Shown: positions 51,744 to 61,494 of the stretch, in pieces
Position numbering within the stretch: the first letter of the stretch is position 1
Layout: each line of letters starts with the position of its first letter
Assembly (NCBI RefSeq): GCF_900110165.1
Contig: NZ_FOCQ01000006.1
Span: 62,001 to 126,000, forward strand
Source of the DNA: Lihuaxuella thermophila
GTDB lineage: Bacteria; Bacillota; Bacilli; Thermoactinomycetales; Thermoactinomycetaceae
Direction: 5' to 3'
DNA length: 64,000 nucleotides
The notes under the pieces: generated by a model
Databases searched by the model: none
Told to the model about the DNA's origin: nothing
Seen by the model: only the letters and a program-made list of their open reading frames with translations
Made by a program: the position numbers and the translations under genes

Positions 51744-52304
51744 CTACCACAAAAGTTTGAAATCACGGAGCGGCCAGTAGACAAGATCCGCTCTGCCTAT
51801 GATTTCCTTGATGGGAACGGGACCAATGACACGGCTGTCCGTACTGTCCATACGGTTGTCTCCCAGGACAAACACATGTCCGGGCGGAACTTTTCGCAAG
51901 TTAAAGTCCAACGTTCGCGTGTTCTCATCCAAGTATGGCTCCTCAACGATCTTACCGTTGATCATCAGCTTATTGTTTTTGGCCTCGACGGTTTCTCCGG
52001 GCAGGGCGATGACACGCTTGATGTAGTCTTTGTGCTCAATCGCATGAAAAACGACCACTTCTCCCGGCTTGGGATCCCTGAGTTTATAGATCAGCTTATT
52101 GACAATGACCAGATCTCCCGTGTGCATCGTTTCTCTCATTGAAGGGCCTGACACATTAAAAGGTTCAAAAATGAACGATCGGATGATCACAGCCAGCACC
52201 ACGGCCAGTGCAACAGCTCGGATCCAGTCCCAGATTTGTTTTTTTCTCGATGACGACTTCCTCTTTTTTCCAAATCGCTCTGAACGCGGAGCAAACGAGC
52301 TCAT
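51744..52304 (-). CDS. lepB: Signal peptidase I
   Basis: A 186-residue membrane-bound protease that removes signal peptides from secreted proteins. A single N-terminal membrane anchor (IRAVALAVVLAVIIRSF) is followed by Ser55 in GPSMRETM and Lys96 in DYIKRVIALPGE, the Ser/Lys catalytic pair; GDNRMDSTDSR is the last signature. ATG 52304 has CAGGAGGTTTCC upstream, whereas a longer frame to 52352 does not. The N-terminal 22 residues are strongly basic. Confidence 0.95.
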   Translation of the reverse strand: MSSFAPRSERFGKKRKSSSRKKQIWDWIRAVALAVVLAVIIRSFIFEPFNVSGPSMRETMHTGDLVIVNKLIYKLRDPKPGEVVVFHAIEHKDYIKRVIALPGETVEAKNNKLMINGKIVEEPYLDENTRTLDFNLRKVPPGHVFVLGDNRMDSTDSRVIGPVPIKEIIGRADLVYWPLRDFKLLW

Positions 52305-52355
52305 GGAAACCTCCTGATACCTGACCGTCAACTCCTGCCAAAAACGAAACAAGCG

Positions 52356-52385
52356 TCAAAAGGGCTTGAAGTCCAAGCCCTTTGA
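52356..52385 (-). terminator. Terminator after rplS
   Basis: TCAAAGGGCTTG (52385-52374 on the minus strand) pairs with CAAGCCCTTTTGA (52368-52356) around GACTT, giving a separation between rplS and lepB. Confidence 0.85.
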
Positions 52386-52395
52386 CACTTGTTTA

Positions 52396-52749
52396 TTACC
52401 TGTTTTCATGAATCTCTTTGATGCGCGCAGCTTTACCACGCAGTTTACGCAGGTAGAACAATTTGGCGCGACGTACTTTACCGCGGCGTACCACTTCGAT
52501 TTTTTCAATGCGCGGAGAGTGGAGCGGGAAAGTGCGTTCAACACCTACGCCATAAGAAATTTTACGGACAGTGAAAGTTTCGGACACGCCACCGCCACGA
52601 CGTTGGATCACAACCCCTTCGAAGATCTGGATCCGTTCGCGCTGTCCCTCTTTTACTTTCACGTGAACGCGGACGGTGTCACCCGCACGGAACTGCGGAA
52701 TGTCTTGGCGAAGCTGTCCTTCGGTAACAGAACGAAGAATTGGATGCAT
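52396..52749 (-). CDS. rplS: Ribosomal protein L19 (bL19)
   Basis: A 117-residue 50S protein at the subunit interface. It shows [20 protein letters not shown] and [20 protein letters not shown] and ends in the basic helix [20 protein letters not shown] 52749 follows AGGAGG by eight bases; GTG 52752 is one codon earlier and less likely. It follows trmD and is closed by a terminator. Confidence 0.97.
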   Translation of the reverse strand: MHPILRSVTEGQLRQDIPQFRAGDTVRVHVKVKEGQRERIQIFEGVVIQRRGGGVSETFTVRKISYGVGVERTFPLHSPRIEKIEVVRRGKVRRAKLFYLRKLRGKAARIKEIHENR

Positions 52750-52862
52750 CACACGTACCTCCTTTCGGATGGCAATATTCTTTCAGGAAATCTCCGCCGG
52801 CCATTCGTGAAGAATGGTAAGTGAACGGAGATTATTGTAACATACGGTCTGATTGAAAACAA

Positions 52863-53624
52863 TTACTCGTCACGGGCAGCTCGGCTCTCCAGCTCTCGCA
52901 AATACGCGCGGTCTTCCTCGGTCAGAGGGGCCGTTTTTAATAGATCGGGTCGCCTCTCCCAGGTGCGGCGCAAAGCCTGCTGCCGGCGCCACGTTTCAAT
53001 GCGCTGATGATGACCGGAGAGCAATACATCCGGAACACGGTAGCCGCGGAACTCCGCGGGTCTGGTGTAGTGCGGGTATTCGAGCAAGCCGGTGGAAAAC
53101 GAATCGCTGGCCGCCGAGGTTTCATTGCCGAGCACACCCGGGATCAGGCGGGCGACGCTGTCGATAATCACCATCGCCGGCAATTCTCCACCGGTCAGCA
53201 CATAATCGCCGATGGAAATCTCATCTGTGGCCAAATGCCGGCGAATCCGCTCATCATATCCTTCATAATGGCCGCAAATGATAATCAGATGGGAATGGCG
53301 GGCAAGCTCTTCCGCTTTGCGCTGTGTAAAAGGTTGTCCCTGGGGGGACATGAGCAGAACAGGCGGGCGTGTGTCCACACCGTTCAACAAGTGATCCACC
53401 GCTCTGAACAACGGTTCCGGTTTCAGCACCATGCCGCCTCCGCCGCCATACGGCGTATCATCAACGGTCCGGTGTTTATCGGTGGAAAAATCCCGGAAGT
53501 TGATCAATGAGGTTTCCACCAGTCCCTTTTCATGCGCTTTTTTGATGATACTGGAATGCAAAAAGCCATGAAACATTTCCGGGAACAGGGTTAACACATC
53601 AAACCGGATTTTGGACGCCGTCAT
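52863..53624 (-). CDS. trmD: tRNA (guanine37-N1)-methyltransferase
   Basis: Methylates G37 next to the anticodon and prevents frameshifting. The 253 residues form a SPOUT knot domain with [50 protein letters not shown] and [15 protein letters not shown] (S-adenosylmethionine-binding knot). ATG 53624 overlaps the rimM stop in ATGA, so translation is coupled. Confidence 0.96.
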   Translation of the reverse strand: MTASKIRFDVLTLFPEMFHGFLHSSIIKKAHEKGLVETSLINFRDFSTDKHRTVDDTPYGGGGGMVLKPEPLFRAVDHLLNGVDTRPPVLLMSPQGQPFTQRKAEELARHSHLIIICGHYEGYDERIRRHLATDEISIGDYVLTGGELPAMVIIDSVARLIPGVLGNETSAASDSFSTGLLEYPHYTRPAEFRGYRVPDVLLSGHHQRIETWRRQQALRRTWERRPDLLKTAPLTEEDRAYLRELESRAARDE

Positions 53625-54148
53625 GCCAGACCTTCCATCCATTCAATGGTGATCCGCCTGTTCCGGGTGTCAACCTCTTTCACAACGTCATCAATATAGG
53701 GAAGCAGAATCTCTTTTCCATTTGTCGAGGAATCAACCACCCAGACATCATTGGCCGGCAAAGAGAGGATCTCTTTCACCGTTCCAAGCTCTTCACCTTC
53801 CGTGGTAACCACGGAACAGCCGATGATCTGGTGATAATAGTACTCGCCTTCCTCTTCGTTGACAGGAGCCAGATCGCTTTTATAAACGGCCAACTGTCCT
53901 CCTTTGTAGGGTTCTGCTTCATTGATGTTGTCCCATTCCCGAAATTTCACCAACAGTGCGGATTTGTGCGGCCGGCTTTTCTCCACGGTCAACGAAAGGG
54001 GCCCGGGCAGCTTTTCATGCAAAAGAAGCAGCTTGCTACCGGGAGCAAAGCGGATTTCCGGAAAATCCGTATCGGAAAGCACACGGACTTCTCCGCGAAT
54101 GCCGTGGGTTCCCGTCAGGCGTCCCACATGCAGATATTCAGCTCTCAT
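53621..54148 (-). CDS. rimM: 16S rRNA processing/30S maturation protein RimM
   Basis: A 175-residue protein with a RimM beta-barrel ([18 protein letters not shown]) and a C-terminal PRC-barrel ([28 protein letters not shown]). It binds S19 and assists 30S head assembly. ATG 54148 has AAAGGGAGG upstream. It lies between khpA and trmD, as usual. Confidence 0.95.
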   Translation of the reverse strand: MRAEYLHVGRLTGTHGIRGEVRVLSDTDFPEIRFAPGSKLLLLHEKLPGPLSLTVEKSRPHKSALLVKFREWDNINEAEPYKGGQLAVYKSDLAPVNEEEGEYYYHQIIGCSVVTTEGEELGTVKEILSLPANDVWVVDSSTNGKEILLPYIDDVVKEVDTRNRRITIEWMEGLA

Positions 54149-54182
54149 TCCGCAACCTCCCTTTGGTACGATGAACCCAACC

Positions 54183-54410
54183 TCAGACGATGTCGATCCA
54201 TACACGTTTGTTCTCCTTCAACGCAGCTGCGCCGACAACCGTCCGAAGCGCCCGGGCGACCCGTCCCTGCTTGCCGATCACCTTGCCCATATCCTCCTGA
54301 GCCACCGATAACTCATAGACGACAGCCCGTTCGGTGACCCGCTCCTTCACGCTGACTTGCTCGGGATGATCCACCAGTGACCGAGCAATGAATTCAATCA
54401 GTTCTTTCAT
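54183..54410 (-). CDS. khpA: KH-domain RNA-binding protein KhpA
   Basis: A 75-residue single KH domain with the RNA-binding loop GKVIGKQGRVARALRTVV. It forms a complex with KhpB and binds many RNAs in Gram-positive bacteria. It sits between rpsP and rimM, the expected place. GGAGGG precedes the ATG. Confidence 0.94.
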   Translation of the reverse strand: MKELIEFIARSLVDHPEQVSVKERVTERAVVYELSVAQEDMGKVIGKQGRVARALRTVVGAAALKENKRVWIDIV

Positions 54411-54452
54411 GTTCGACCCTCCGGTCAGACGCTTGAAAAACAGGATGTAGGA

Positions 54453-54710
54453 TTATTTCTCTCCGTTTTGCAAAATGCCTTCACGGCGGAACAGGCTGCG
54501 AACGGTATCAGACGGTTGTGCACCGTTGTTCAGCCATTTGAGCGCTTTTTCTTTATCGATTTTCACTTGAGCCGGTTCGGTGAGCGGATTGTAGTACCCG
54601 ATCTCCTCGATGAAACGGCCATCGCGGGGTGCGCGGGCGTCGGCTACCACCAGGCGGTAGAAAGGAGCTTTCTTCGCGCCCATGCGCTTTAAGCGAATTT
54701 TAACTGCCAT
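54453..54710 (-). CDS. rpsP: Ribosomal protein S16 (bS16)
   Basis: An 85-residue 30S protein: [20 protein letters not shown] at the start and [20 protein letters not shown] in the middle. ATG 54710 follows AGGAGGTGAAAGAG. It lies between ffh and khpA. Confidence 0.97.
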   Translation of the reverse strand: MAVKIRLKRMGAKKAPFYRLVVADARAPRDGRFIEEIGYYNPLTEPAQVKIDKEKALKWLNNGAQPSDTVRSLFRREGILQNGEK

Positions 54711-54747
54711 CTCTTTCACCTCCTAAACAGGATTTCGTTTGGATGAT

Positions 54748-56097
54748 CTATGACATAAACGGGAATCGGAAGCCCCGTTTTTTCTTTTTTCCGCCCTTTG
54801 CCATCGCGGAAAATTGCTTCATCATCTTTTTCATGTCCTCAAACTGTTTGAGGAGACGGTTGACATCTTGCACCGTCGTGCCGCTGCCCTGCGCGATCCG
54901 CTTGCGACGGCTGGCATTGATGATCTCCGGATGCATTTTTTCTTCCGGGGTCATGGAACGGATAATGGCTTCCACCCGCCCCAGCTGCTTCTCATCCACT
55001 TGCAGGTTTTTGAGCCCTTTGATCTGGCCCGCACCGGGGAGCATCGAAAGCATATCTTCCAACGGCCCCATCTTGCGAACCTGCTGAATTTGATCGAGAA
55101 AGTCATCAAAAGTGAGCGTCTGAGTCCGCATTTTCCGTTCCAGCTCTTTGGCTTTTTCCGCATCGACTGCCTCCTGGGCTTTTTCGATCAGGGAGAGCAC
55201 GTCTCCCATACCGAGGATCCGGGAAGCCATACGGTCCGGATAAAAAGGTTCCAGCGCATCCGTTTTTTCACCCAAACCGACGAATTTGATCGGACAGTTG
55301 GTCACCGCCTTGACGGACAGGGCGGCCCCTCCCCGGGTATCCCCATCCAGTTTGGTCAGTACCACACCGGTTAAGCCGAGCTCGCGGTTGAAGCTCTCGG
55401 CGACGTTCACCGCATCCTGCCCGGTCATGGCATCGACGACCAGCAGGATTTCGTCCGGCTCGACGGTGTCGCGGATTTGCTTCAGCTCATCCATCATCGC
55501 TTCGTCGATATGCAAACGCCCGGCCGTATCGATGATCACATAGTCAAACCCGTCCTGTTTTGCTTTTTCCACCCCTTCGCGGGCGATCCTTACCGGACTC
55601 TCCTTATCTCCGAGGGAGAAGACAGGCGCATTCAGGTCTTTCCCCAGCACTTCAAGCTGCCGGATCGCCGCCGGGCGGTAAACGTCACCCGCCACCAGCA
55701 ACGTGCGGCGGTTTTGTTTCATCAAATAGCGCGCTAACTTACCGGAGGTTGTCGTTTTACCGGCACCCTGCAAACCTACCATCATGATTTTCGTCGGCGG
55801 ACGGCCGGCTTGTGCCAGCTTGCTTTGCTCGCCCCCCATCAGTTGGGTCAGCTCTTCGTTCACCACTTTGATGACCTGCTGGCCGGGGGTCAGGCTTTTC
55901 AGCACCTCCTGTCCGATCGCGCGTTCTTTCACGCGGTCGACAAAGCTCTTGACAACCTTGAAGTTGACATCTGCTTCCAGGAGGGCCAACCGAACCTCAC
56001 GCATCGCCTCTTTGACGTCCGCTTCGGTCACTTTTCCTTTTCCGCGCAACTTCTTCATGACGGCTTGCAATCGTTCGGACAATCCTTCAAAAGCCAT
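54748..56097 (-). CDS. ffh: Signal recognition particle GTPase Ffh
   Basis: The 449-residue SRP protein binds signal peptides on ribosomes and delivers them to FtsY. It has the N domain, the G domain with G1 GLQGAGKTTTSGKLARYL, DTAGRLHIDE and TKLDGDTRGGAALS, and the methionine-rich M domain from about 300 (QVRKMGPLEDMLSMLPGAGQ). The C-terminus is a basic KGGKKKKRGFRFPFM tail. It follows ylxM closely. Confidence 0.97.
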   Translation of the reverse strand: MAFEGLSERLQAVMKKLRGKGKVTEADVKEAMREVRLALLEADVNFKVVKSFVDRVKERAIGQEVLKSLTPGQQVIKVVNEELTQLMGGEQSKLAQAGRPPTKIMMVGLQGAGKTTTSGKLARYLMKQNRRTLLVAGDVYRPAAIRQLEVLGKDLNAPVFSLGDKESPVRIAREGVEKAKQDGFDYVIIDTAGRLHIDEAMMDELKQIRDTVEPDEILLVVDAMTGQDAVNVAESFNRELGLTGVVLTKLDGDTRGGAALSVKAVTNCPIKFVGLGEKTDALEPFYPDRMASRILGMGDVLSLIEKAQEAVDAEKAKELERKMRTQTLTFDDFLDQIQQVRKMGPLEDMLSMLPGAGQIKGLKNLQVDEKQLGRVEAIIRSMTPEEKMHPEIINASRRKRIAQGSGTTVQDVNRLLKQFEDMKKMMKQFSAMAKGGKKKKRGFRFPFMS

Positions 56098-56121
56098 GGT
56101 GCCACCTCCCCCTATCGGCGT

Positions 56122-56454
56122 TTAATCTATATCGACCATCCGGGTTACATACGGTTCGGCAATCGACCGGGCTTCCGGCATGGTTTCCAATCGTTTCAAC
56201 AGCTCTTGGGCAAGCTTTTGCCGTTTCAGATGCTTTTCCATCAAACCCAGTTTTTCTTCCAAGTCGGTTAACGTGGCTTGCGCCCTTTTAATGGCTTCAA
56301 ATACGGCCTGACGGGAAACGCCTTGGTGTTCGGCGATCTCGCCAAGCGACCAGTCTTCATGATAGTAAAGTTCCAGCATGGCCCGCTGTTTCTCAGTCAG
56401 GAGCGAGCCGTAAAAATCATAGAGAAGGTTCATTGCAGTGGTTTTCTCCAACAC
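56122..56454 (-). CDS. ylxM: YlxM-family SRP-associated HTH protein
   Basis: A 110-residue protein with a sigma-70 region 4-like helix-turn-helix: [20 protein letters not shown] and [20 protein letters not shown]. YlxM proteins stimulate or modulate the SRP GTPases Ffh and FtsY in Gram-positive bacteria. GTG 56454 gives [16 protein letters not shown], the usual start; TTG 56451 is possible. It sits between ftsY and ffh. Confidence 0.93.
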   Translation of the reverse strand: MLEKTTAMNLLYDFYGSLLTEKQRAMLELYYHEDWSLGEIAEHQGVSRQAVFEAIKRAQATLTDLEEKLGLMEKHLKRQKLAQELLKRLETMPEARSIAEPYVTRMVDID

Positions 56455-56550
56455 GGGAGTCACCTCACATGCACCGTCAAGGCGCCAGCCTTTACAGATA
56501 CATACTATAGCGGAGAACAGGGCAGCTGTCAAGTAATTTTCCTTGATAGG

Positions 56551-57552
56551 TTATTTCTCCGCCGCCTCCGCCTCTTCTTCCTCGATCGCATCTTTAAATA
56601 AAGCGTGCAGGAATTGAGCGGAATCAAACTCTTGCAGATCATCCGCTTTCTCACCCAGGCCCACCAGCTTCACGGGAAGTCCCAGTTCATGGCTGATGGC
56701 GATCACAATTCCGCCTTTGGCCGTTCCGTCCAGTTTGGTGAGTACAATCCCGGATACATTGACGGCTTCGCCAAATTGCTGCGCCTGAACCAAAGCGTTT
56801 TGCCCGGTGGTGGCATCGAGAACAATCAGCACCTCATGCGGCGCACCGGGAACCTCCCGCTGAGCGACGCGGTGGATTTTTTTCAGTTCTTCCATCAGGT
56901 TGACTTTGTTCTGCAACCGGCCGGCGGTATCACACAAAAGAATGTCGGCCTTTCGGGATTTAGCCGCCTGAATGCCGTCATAGATCACGGCGGCAGGATC
57001 TGCACCCGCCTGGTGCTTGATCACATCGACGCCAACCCGTTTTCCCCAGGTTTCCAGCTGCTCGATGGCCCCCGCACGGAAGGTGTCCCCGGCGGCGAGC
57101 ACCACTTTTTTCCCTTCGCTTTTAAAGCGGTGGGCCAATTTTCCGATGGTGGTCGTCTTGCCGACCCCGTTGACTCCGACAAACAGGATGACGGTGAGGC
57201 CGTCTTCGTTGATGTTCAGCTTGTTCCGTTCTTCGTTTCCGGCGAGCATTTCGCCGATCATCTCGGAAAGCAAAGGCTGCAGTTCAGCCGGATCCTTGAT
57301 CTTTCTCTCCTTCACTTCCGCGCGCAAACGCTCCACTAATTCCATGGTGGTTTTTACACCGACATCAGCGCCAATCAAAATTTCTTCCAGCTCTTCATAA
57401 AGGTCTTCGTCAATTTTGCTCCTGCCCTTGAACAGATCATTGACGGCCCCGACAAAAGTGGAGCTGGTTTTGCTCAAGCCTGCCATAAACTTTTGCGTCA
57501 CGGACTCGGTTTTTTTGGCCACGCTCTCTTTCAACCGTTTAAAAAAGCTCAC
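56551..57552 (-). CDS. ftsY: SRP receptor GTPase FtsY
   Basis: A 333-residue membrane-associated SRP receptor. N domain helices are followed by the G domain: G1 [45 protein letters not shown] and [14 protein letters not shown] 57552 has AGGAGGAAAG upstream and gives [11 protein letters not shown]. It starts 13 bases after smc. Confidence 0.96.
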   Translation of the reverse strand: MSFFKRLKESVAKKTESVTQKFMAGLSKTSSTFVGAVNDLFKGRSKIDEDLYEELEEILIGADVGVKTTMELVERLRAEVKERKIKDPAELQPLLSEMIGEMLAGNEERNKLNINEDGLTVILFVGVNGVGKTTTIGKLAHRFKSEGKKVVLAAGDTFRAGAIEQLETWGKRVGVDVIKHQAGADPAAVIYDGIQAAKSRKADILLCDTAGRLQNKVNLMEELKKIHRVAQREVPGAPHEVLIVLDATTGQNALVQAQQFGEAVNVSGIVLTKLDGTAKGGIVIAISHELGLPVKLVGLGEKADDLQEFDSAQFLHALFKDAIEEEEAEAAEK

Positions 57553-57565
57553 TTTTTCTTTCCTC

Positions 57566-60500
57566 CTATCCGAGTGCTGTCGCAACCTCTCTCTGTCCAT
57601 CATACTCTTCCAACTTCACAGATACCAGCTTGGACACCCCGGACTCCTGCATGGTAATTCCATACAGCACGTCAGCACCCTCCATCGTTTGTTTGCGGTG
57701 GGTGATGATGATGAACTGCGTCTTGTTGGCGAATTCGCGCATATAGCGGGTGAAACGGGTTAAGTTGGCTTCATCCAAGGCTGCGTCCACCTCGTCCAGA
57801 ACGCAGAACGGAACCGGTTTGATGCGCAGGACGGCAAAGAGCAGGGCGATGGCCGTCAGGGCTCTCTCTCCTCCGGACAGCAGGGATAAATTTTGCAGTT
57901 TCTTGCCGGGGGGCTGGGCGACGATCTCGATCCCCGTCTCCAGCAGATTGTTTGGCTCCGTCAGGTGGAGGTCGGCTCTTCCCCCGCCGAACATCTGGAC
58001 AAATACGTGCTGGAACTCGGAGCGGATCAGTTCAAAATGCTCCTCAAACCGTCTGCCCATTTCCGTTTCCATCTGTTCGATGATTTCATACAGCTTTTGC
58101 TTGGCCTCCAGTAAATCCGCTTCCTGCGTCTTAAGAAAATGAAGCCGTTCCTGCAGGCGCCCGTGCTCCTCAATCGCCCCGAGATTGACTTCACCCAGGG
58201 CGGAAATCCGGCTTTTGAGGGAGCGGACTTCCTGTTCCGCTTTTTGCTGGTTTACAGGCATGGTCACTGTCTGTTTCGCCCGTTCAAAACTCATTTCATA
58301 TTCCTCGGCCAGCTTTTGCAGAAGATGATTGAGCTCCACATCCAGACGGTTGACCCGTACTTCCTGATTCTTCAGCTCCGCTTCTTGTTTGCGCAGGTAT
58401 TGCCGGGTCAGCCGCGCATCCTGTTCAGCGGCATCCCGTTCGCGGATCATCTCTTCCCTTTTTTGCCGCACTTCGCTGAGCCGGCATTGGATTTCTTCCT
58501 TCTTTTGGCGCAAGCGGTGAATCTGTCCGTCCAGTTGTTCCGTCTCCTGCTGATTCATCTCCTGCTCTTGCTCCAGGCTGGCAAGCTCTCCTTCGGCATC
58601 CTCTTTTTGCTTCCGCACACGCTCCAGGTCCATCCGGATCTGCTCCGCTTTTTCTTCGAGGTTGGAAGTTTCCTGTTGCAAGCGGGCAACGGTCACCTTC
58701 CACTCCGTGATTTGCTCGCCCACTTCTTCTTTGGTCATCGCCTGTTGCTTTAAACGGGACTGGCATTCTTGAACCAACCTGTCCAATTGTTCCTTTTCCC
58801 GCAAGAGCTGCTGCGTCTTTTTTTCCAACGCCTGCAAGTGATCTGAGAGGGCATCCCTCTTCACCGATGATTGCTCCTGTTCACGGATGATCTGGTCGAG
58901 ATTTTCGTGAACCGCGCGCTGCCGGACGGACAGCTCCCGTTCCAGGCCACGCAGCTCCTGCTCTTTGATGCGGCGCTCTTCCCCGCGTCTGCGCACTTCT
59001 TCCCACTCTTCCTCCAGGCGATGCTTCCGCTGTTCCAGTTCCCGGACTTCTTCAGCCAGCTCCTCCGCAGCAGCCTGGGCCGCCTTGATCCTGGCTTCCA
59101 GCTCTTCCAGCTGTCTGGAACGGCCGAGCAGATTGCTCTTCGACGGCTGGCGGCTTCCTCCGGTCATCGCGCCGCCAGGACTGACCACATCCCCGTCCAG
59201 GGTAACAACCCGATAGCGATACTGTAACTGCCGGGCGATCCGGTTTGCTTGCTCCAGTGATTCGGCTACAACCGTGAGTCCCAGCAGATGGTCAACCAAC
59301 GGGCGGTAACGCTCCTCCGTCTCCACCAAATCCGCGGCAATGCCCACAAAACCCGGCAAACCTTTTAGTCCGGCCAGATCGGTGGCAGAAAGCCGGCGCC
59401 CCTTCACCACATCGAGCGGCAGGAAAGTGGCCCGTCCGAGGCGTTTTTCCTTTAAATAAGCGATTCCCCGGCGGCCGGTCTGCTCGTCCTGGCAGACCAG
59501 ATGTTGCAATGCTCCACCCAGAGCGGTCTCCATCGCCGCCTCGTATACGGCAGGCACGTGAATCAGCTCGGCCACGGCCCCATGAATGCCTTGCAAAGAA
59601 GGAACCCCGCGGTCTCTGGCTTTCAGGATTTCCTTCACGCCCTGGAAAAAACCCTGATGCTCCGCCTGCATCTCCTTTAATAATTCCCATTGGGAACGCA
59701 GGCGGTTTAACTCTTGCTCAGCCCGTCGGCTCCGTTCGGCAAGCGCTTTTTCTTCCCGCTCCAGTTCGCTCCTCGTCCCGGCGAGGGAACGAACTTGCTC
59801 AGCCGCTTGTTTCAACTCCGCTTCCACCGCCAGCAATTGTTCGGCGATCTCACGGGCCTGCACGGCGTGTGATTCCTTTTCTTCCGTGAGTTTTTGTTCC
59901 TGCAAGGCTAAAGCTTGCATTCTTTCTTCGATTTGTTTGAGCTGTTCCTCTGCATATTGCTTTTCACTGCGAAGGGCCACCAGCTGATTGCCCGCCTGTT
60001 GTAATTGTTCTGTGAGTCCTGCCAGCTGTTCCTCCGCATCTTCACCGGTGAGCAGCATTTTCTGACTGGCGGCGCTTAATTCCCGCTCCGCACGGTCAAG
60101 CTCCTGCTTTTTTGCTTCCAGCCTTTCTCCAACCCGCTTCTCTTCCTCCTGTAACCGGACCCATTCTTCTTCCAGCTGCTGAATGCGCTCCGCCAGTTGC
60201 ATTCCGGCCGCATGGCGGTTGCGGGTGCGTTCCAGGCGAACCTCTTTCCGGCCTTCTGCTTTTTCCAGCTCTTCGCTCACGGTCAAGAGTTCGGTCTGGA
60301 TCTGTTCCCAGGCTTGTTCCTGGTCATGTAACTGAAACTTCAGCTCCTCCAGTGCGGCTTCCTTTTTGCTCACCTCTGCCTGCAGGGAGACCTGCTCTTC
60401 CGTCAGCCTTTTTACGTCCCGGGTTGCTTGCTGCCACTGTTCGTGGAGCGTTTCGATCTTATGTACGTACAATCCCACTTCCACTTGCTGAAGTTCCGCT

Positions 60501-61156
60501 TTTAATCTTTTGTATTCCCCCGCTTTTTCCGCTTGTTCCGCCAGCGGCTCCACCTGAGATTCCAGCTCGTGGATCAGGTCATGAATCCTGGACAGATTTT
60601 GTTCCGTTCCATCCAGCTTCTTTTCCGCTTCTTTTTTGCGCGTCTTGTACTTGACGATGCCTGCCGCCTCTTCAAAGATCATGCGGCGGTCCTCCGATTT
60701 CGTGCTGAGGATCTCGTCGATTTTTCCCTGTCCGATCATGGAGTAGGCATCTTTCCCGATTCCCGTATCCATGAACAGCTCATGGATATCCTTCAAGCGG
60801 CACGCCTGTTTGTTCAGGAAATATTCGCTTTCCCCCGAACGGTAGACCCGCCGGGTGACGGTTACTTCTGTATAATCAACCGGGAGACGCCGTTCCGTGT
60901 TGTCAAAGGTAATGGAGACCTCGCAATACCCGACCGGCTTGCGCGAATCGCTGCCGGCGAAGATGACATCCTCCATCTTGGCTCCCCGGAGCGACTTGGC
61001 ACTCTGCTCGCCGAGCACCCAGCGGATCCCGTCGGTGACATTGCTTTTCCCGCTCCCGTTCGGCCCGACAACAGCGGTGATCCCCGGCACAAACTCCAAT
61101 TCCGTCCGATTGGCGAACGATTTGAAACCAATCATCTCCAATCGTTTCAGATACAT
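57566..61156 (-). CDS. smc: Chromosome segregation protein SMC
   Basis: A 1196-residue structural-maintenance-of-chromosomes ATPase. N-terminal Walker A VVGPNGSGKSNVTDGIRWVL, long coiled coils (about 170-500 and 680-1010), a central hinge with VVTLDGDVVSPGGAMTGGSR, and the C-terminal ABC signature LSLLSGGERALTAIALLFA and Walker B FCVLDEVDAALDEANL. It acts with ScpA and ScpB in chromosome condensation. AAAGGAGGGTGG precedes the ATG. In B. subtilis rnc precedes smc; here the upstream neighbour is divergent. Confidence 0.97.
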   Translation of the reverse strand: MYLKRLEMIGFKSFANRTELEFVPGITAVVGPNGSGKSNVTDGIRWVLGEQSAKSLRGAKMEDVIFAGSDSRKPVGYCEVSITFDNTERRLPVDYTEVTVTRRVYRSGESEYFLNKQACRLKDIHELFMDTGIGKDAYSMIGQGKIDEILSTKSEDRRMIFEEAAGIVKYKTRKKEAEKKLDGTEQNLSRIHDLIHELESQVEPLAEQAEKAGEYKRLKAELQQVEVGLYVHKIETLHEQWQQATRDVKRLTEEQVSLQAEVSKKEAALEELKFQLHDQEQAWEQIQTELLTVSEELEKAEGRKEVRLERTRNRHAAGMQLAERIQQLEEEWVRLQEEEKRVGERLEAKKQELDRAERELSAASQKMLLTGEDAEEQLAGLTEQLQQAGNQLVALRSEKQYAEEQLKQIEERMQALALQEQKLTEEKESHAVQAREIAEQLLAVEAELKQAAEQVRSLAGTRSELEREEKALAERSRRAEQELNRLRSQWELLKEMQAEHQGFFQGVKEILKARDRGVPSLQGIHGAVAELIHVPAVYEAAMETALGGALQHLVCQDEQTGRRGIAYLKEKRLGRATFLPLDVVKGRRLSATDLAGLKGLPGFVGIAADLVETEERYRPLVDHLLGLTVVAESLEQANRIARQLQYRYRVVTLDGDVVSPGGAMTGGSRQPSKSNLLGRSRQLEELEARIKAAQAAAEELAEEVRELEQRKHRLEEEWEEVRRRGEERRIKEQELRGLERELSVRQRAVHENLDQIIREQEQSSVKRDALSDHLQALEKKTQQLLREKEQLDRLVQECQSRLKQQAMTKEEVGEQITEWKVTVARLQQETSNLEEKAEQIRMDLERVRKQKEDAEGELASLEQEQEMNQQETEQLDGQIHRLRQKKEEIQCRLSEVRQKREEMIRERDAAEQDARLTRQYLRKQEAELKNQEVRVNRLDVELNHLLQKLAEEYEMSFERAKQTVTMPVNQQKAEQEVRSLKSRISALGEVNLGAIEEHGRLQERLHFLKTQEADLLEAKQKLYEIIEQMETEMGRRFEEHFELIRSEFQHVFVQMFGGGRADLHLTEPNNLLETGIEIVAQPPGKKLQNLSLLSGGERALTAIALLFAVLRIKPVPFCVLDEVDAALDEANLTRFTRYMREFANKTQFIIITHRKQTMEGADVLYGITMQESGVSKLVSVKLEEYDGQREVATALG

Positions 61157-61494
61157 GCTTCCACCCTCCTTTCAAGTGAGTGAACTTATATATTTTATCA
61201 TAAAGAACAGCGAAAAAGAGAGACTCCCGATACGCAAAAACGCAACTTGGAACAACATTGCGGATCTTCCATTCAGAACCCGACTTCCACCATCAGCCCA
61301 TAGCCGCACCATATGCTGGTAATTATTCAAAAAAGGATAAAAGATTTCCTTGTTGCAGACAAAAGCCGCCTAAAATTCACTCAGCAATATGATTTCCCTC
61401 TGTTTCGCCTTAGAAAAAAATTCTTTTTTTTCATACTCCTTTTATGTAGACTGATAATGCCACATGCCATTTTTGCTGAAGAGGAGGTCTCTGT
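61157..61494. other. Divergent intergenic region between smc and the nucleotidase gene
   Basis: No gene is supported. It is AT-rich and should contain promoters in both directions. A GATAAT at 61453-61458 may be the -10 box of the nucleotidase gene, but the -35 is weak. Confidence 0.5.
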
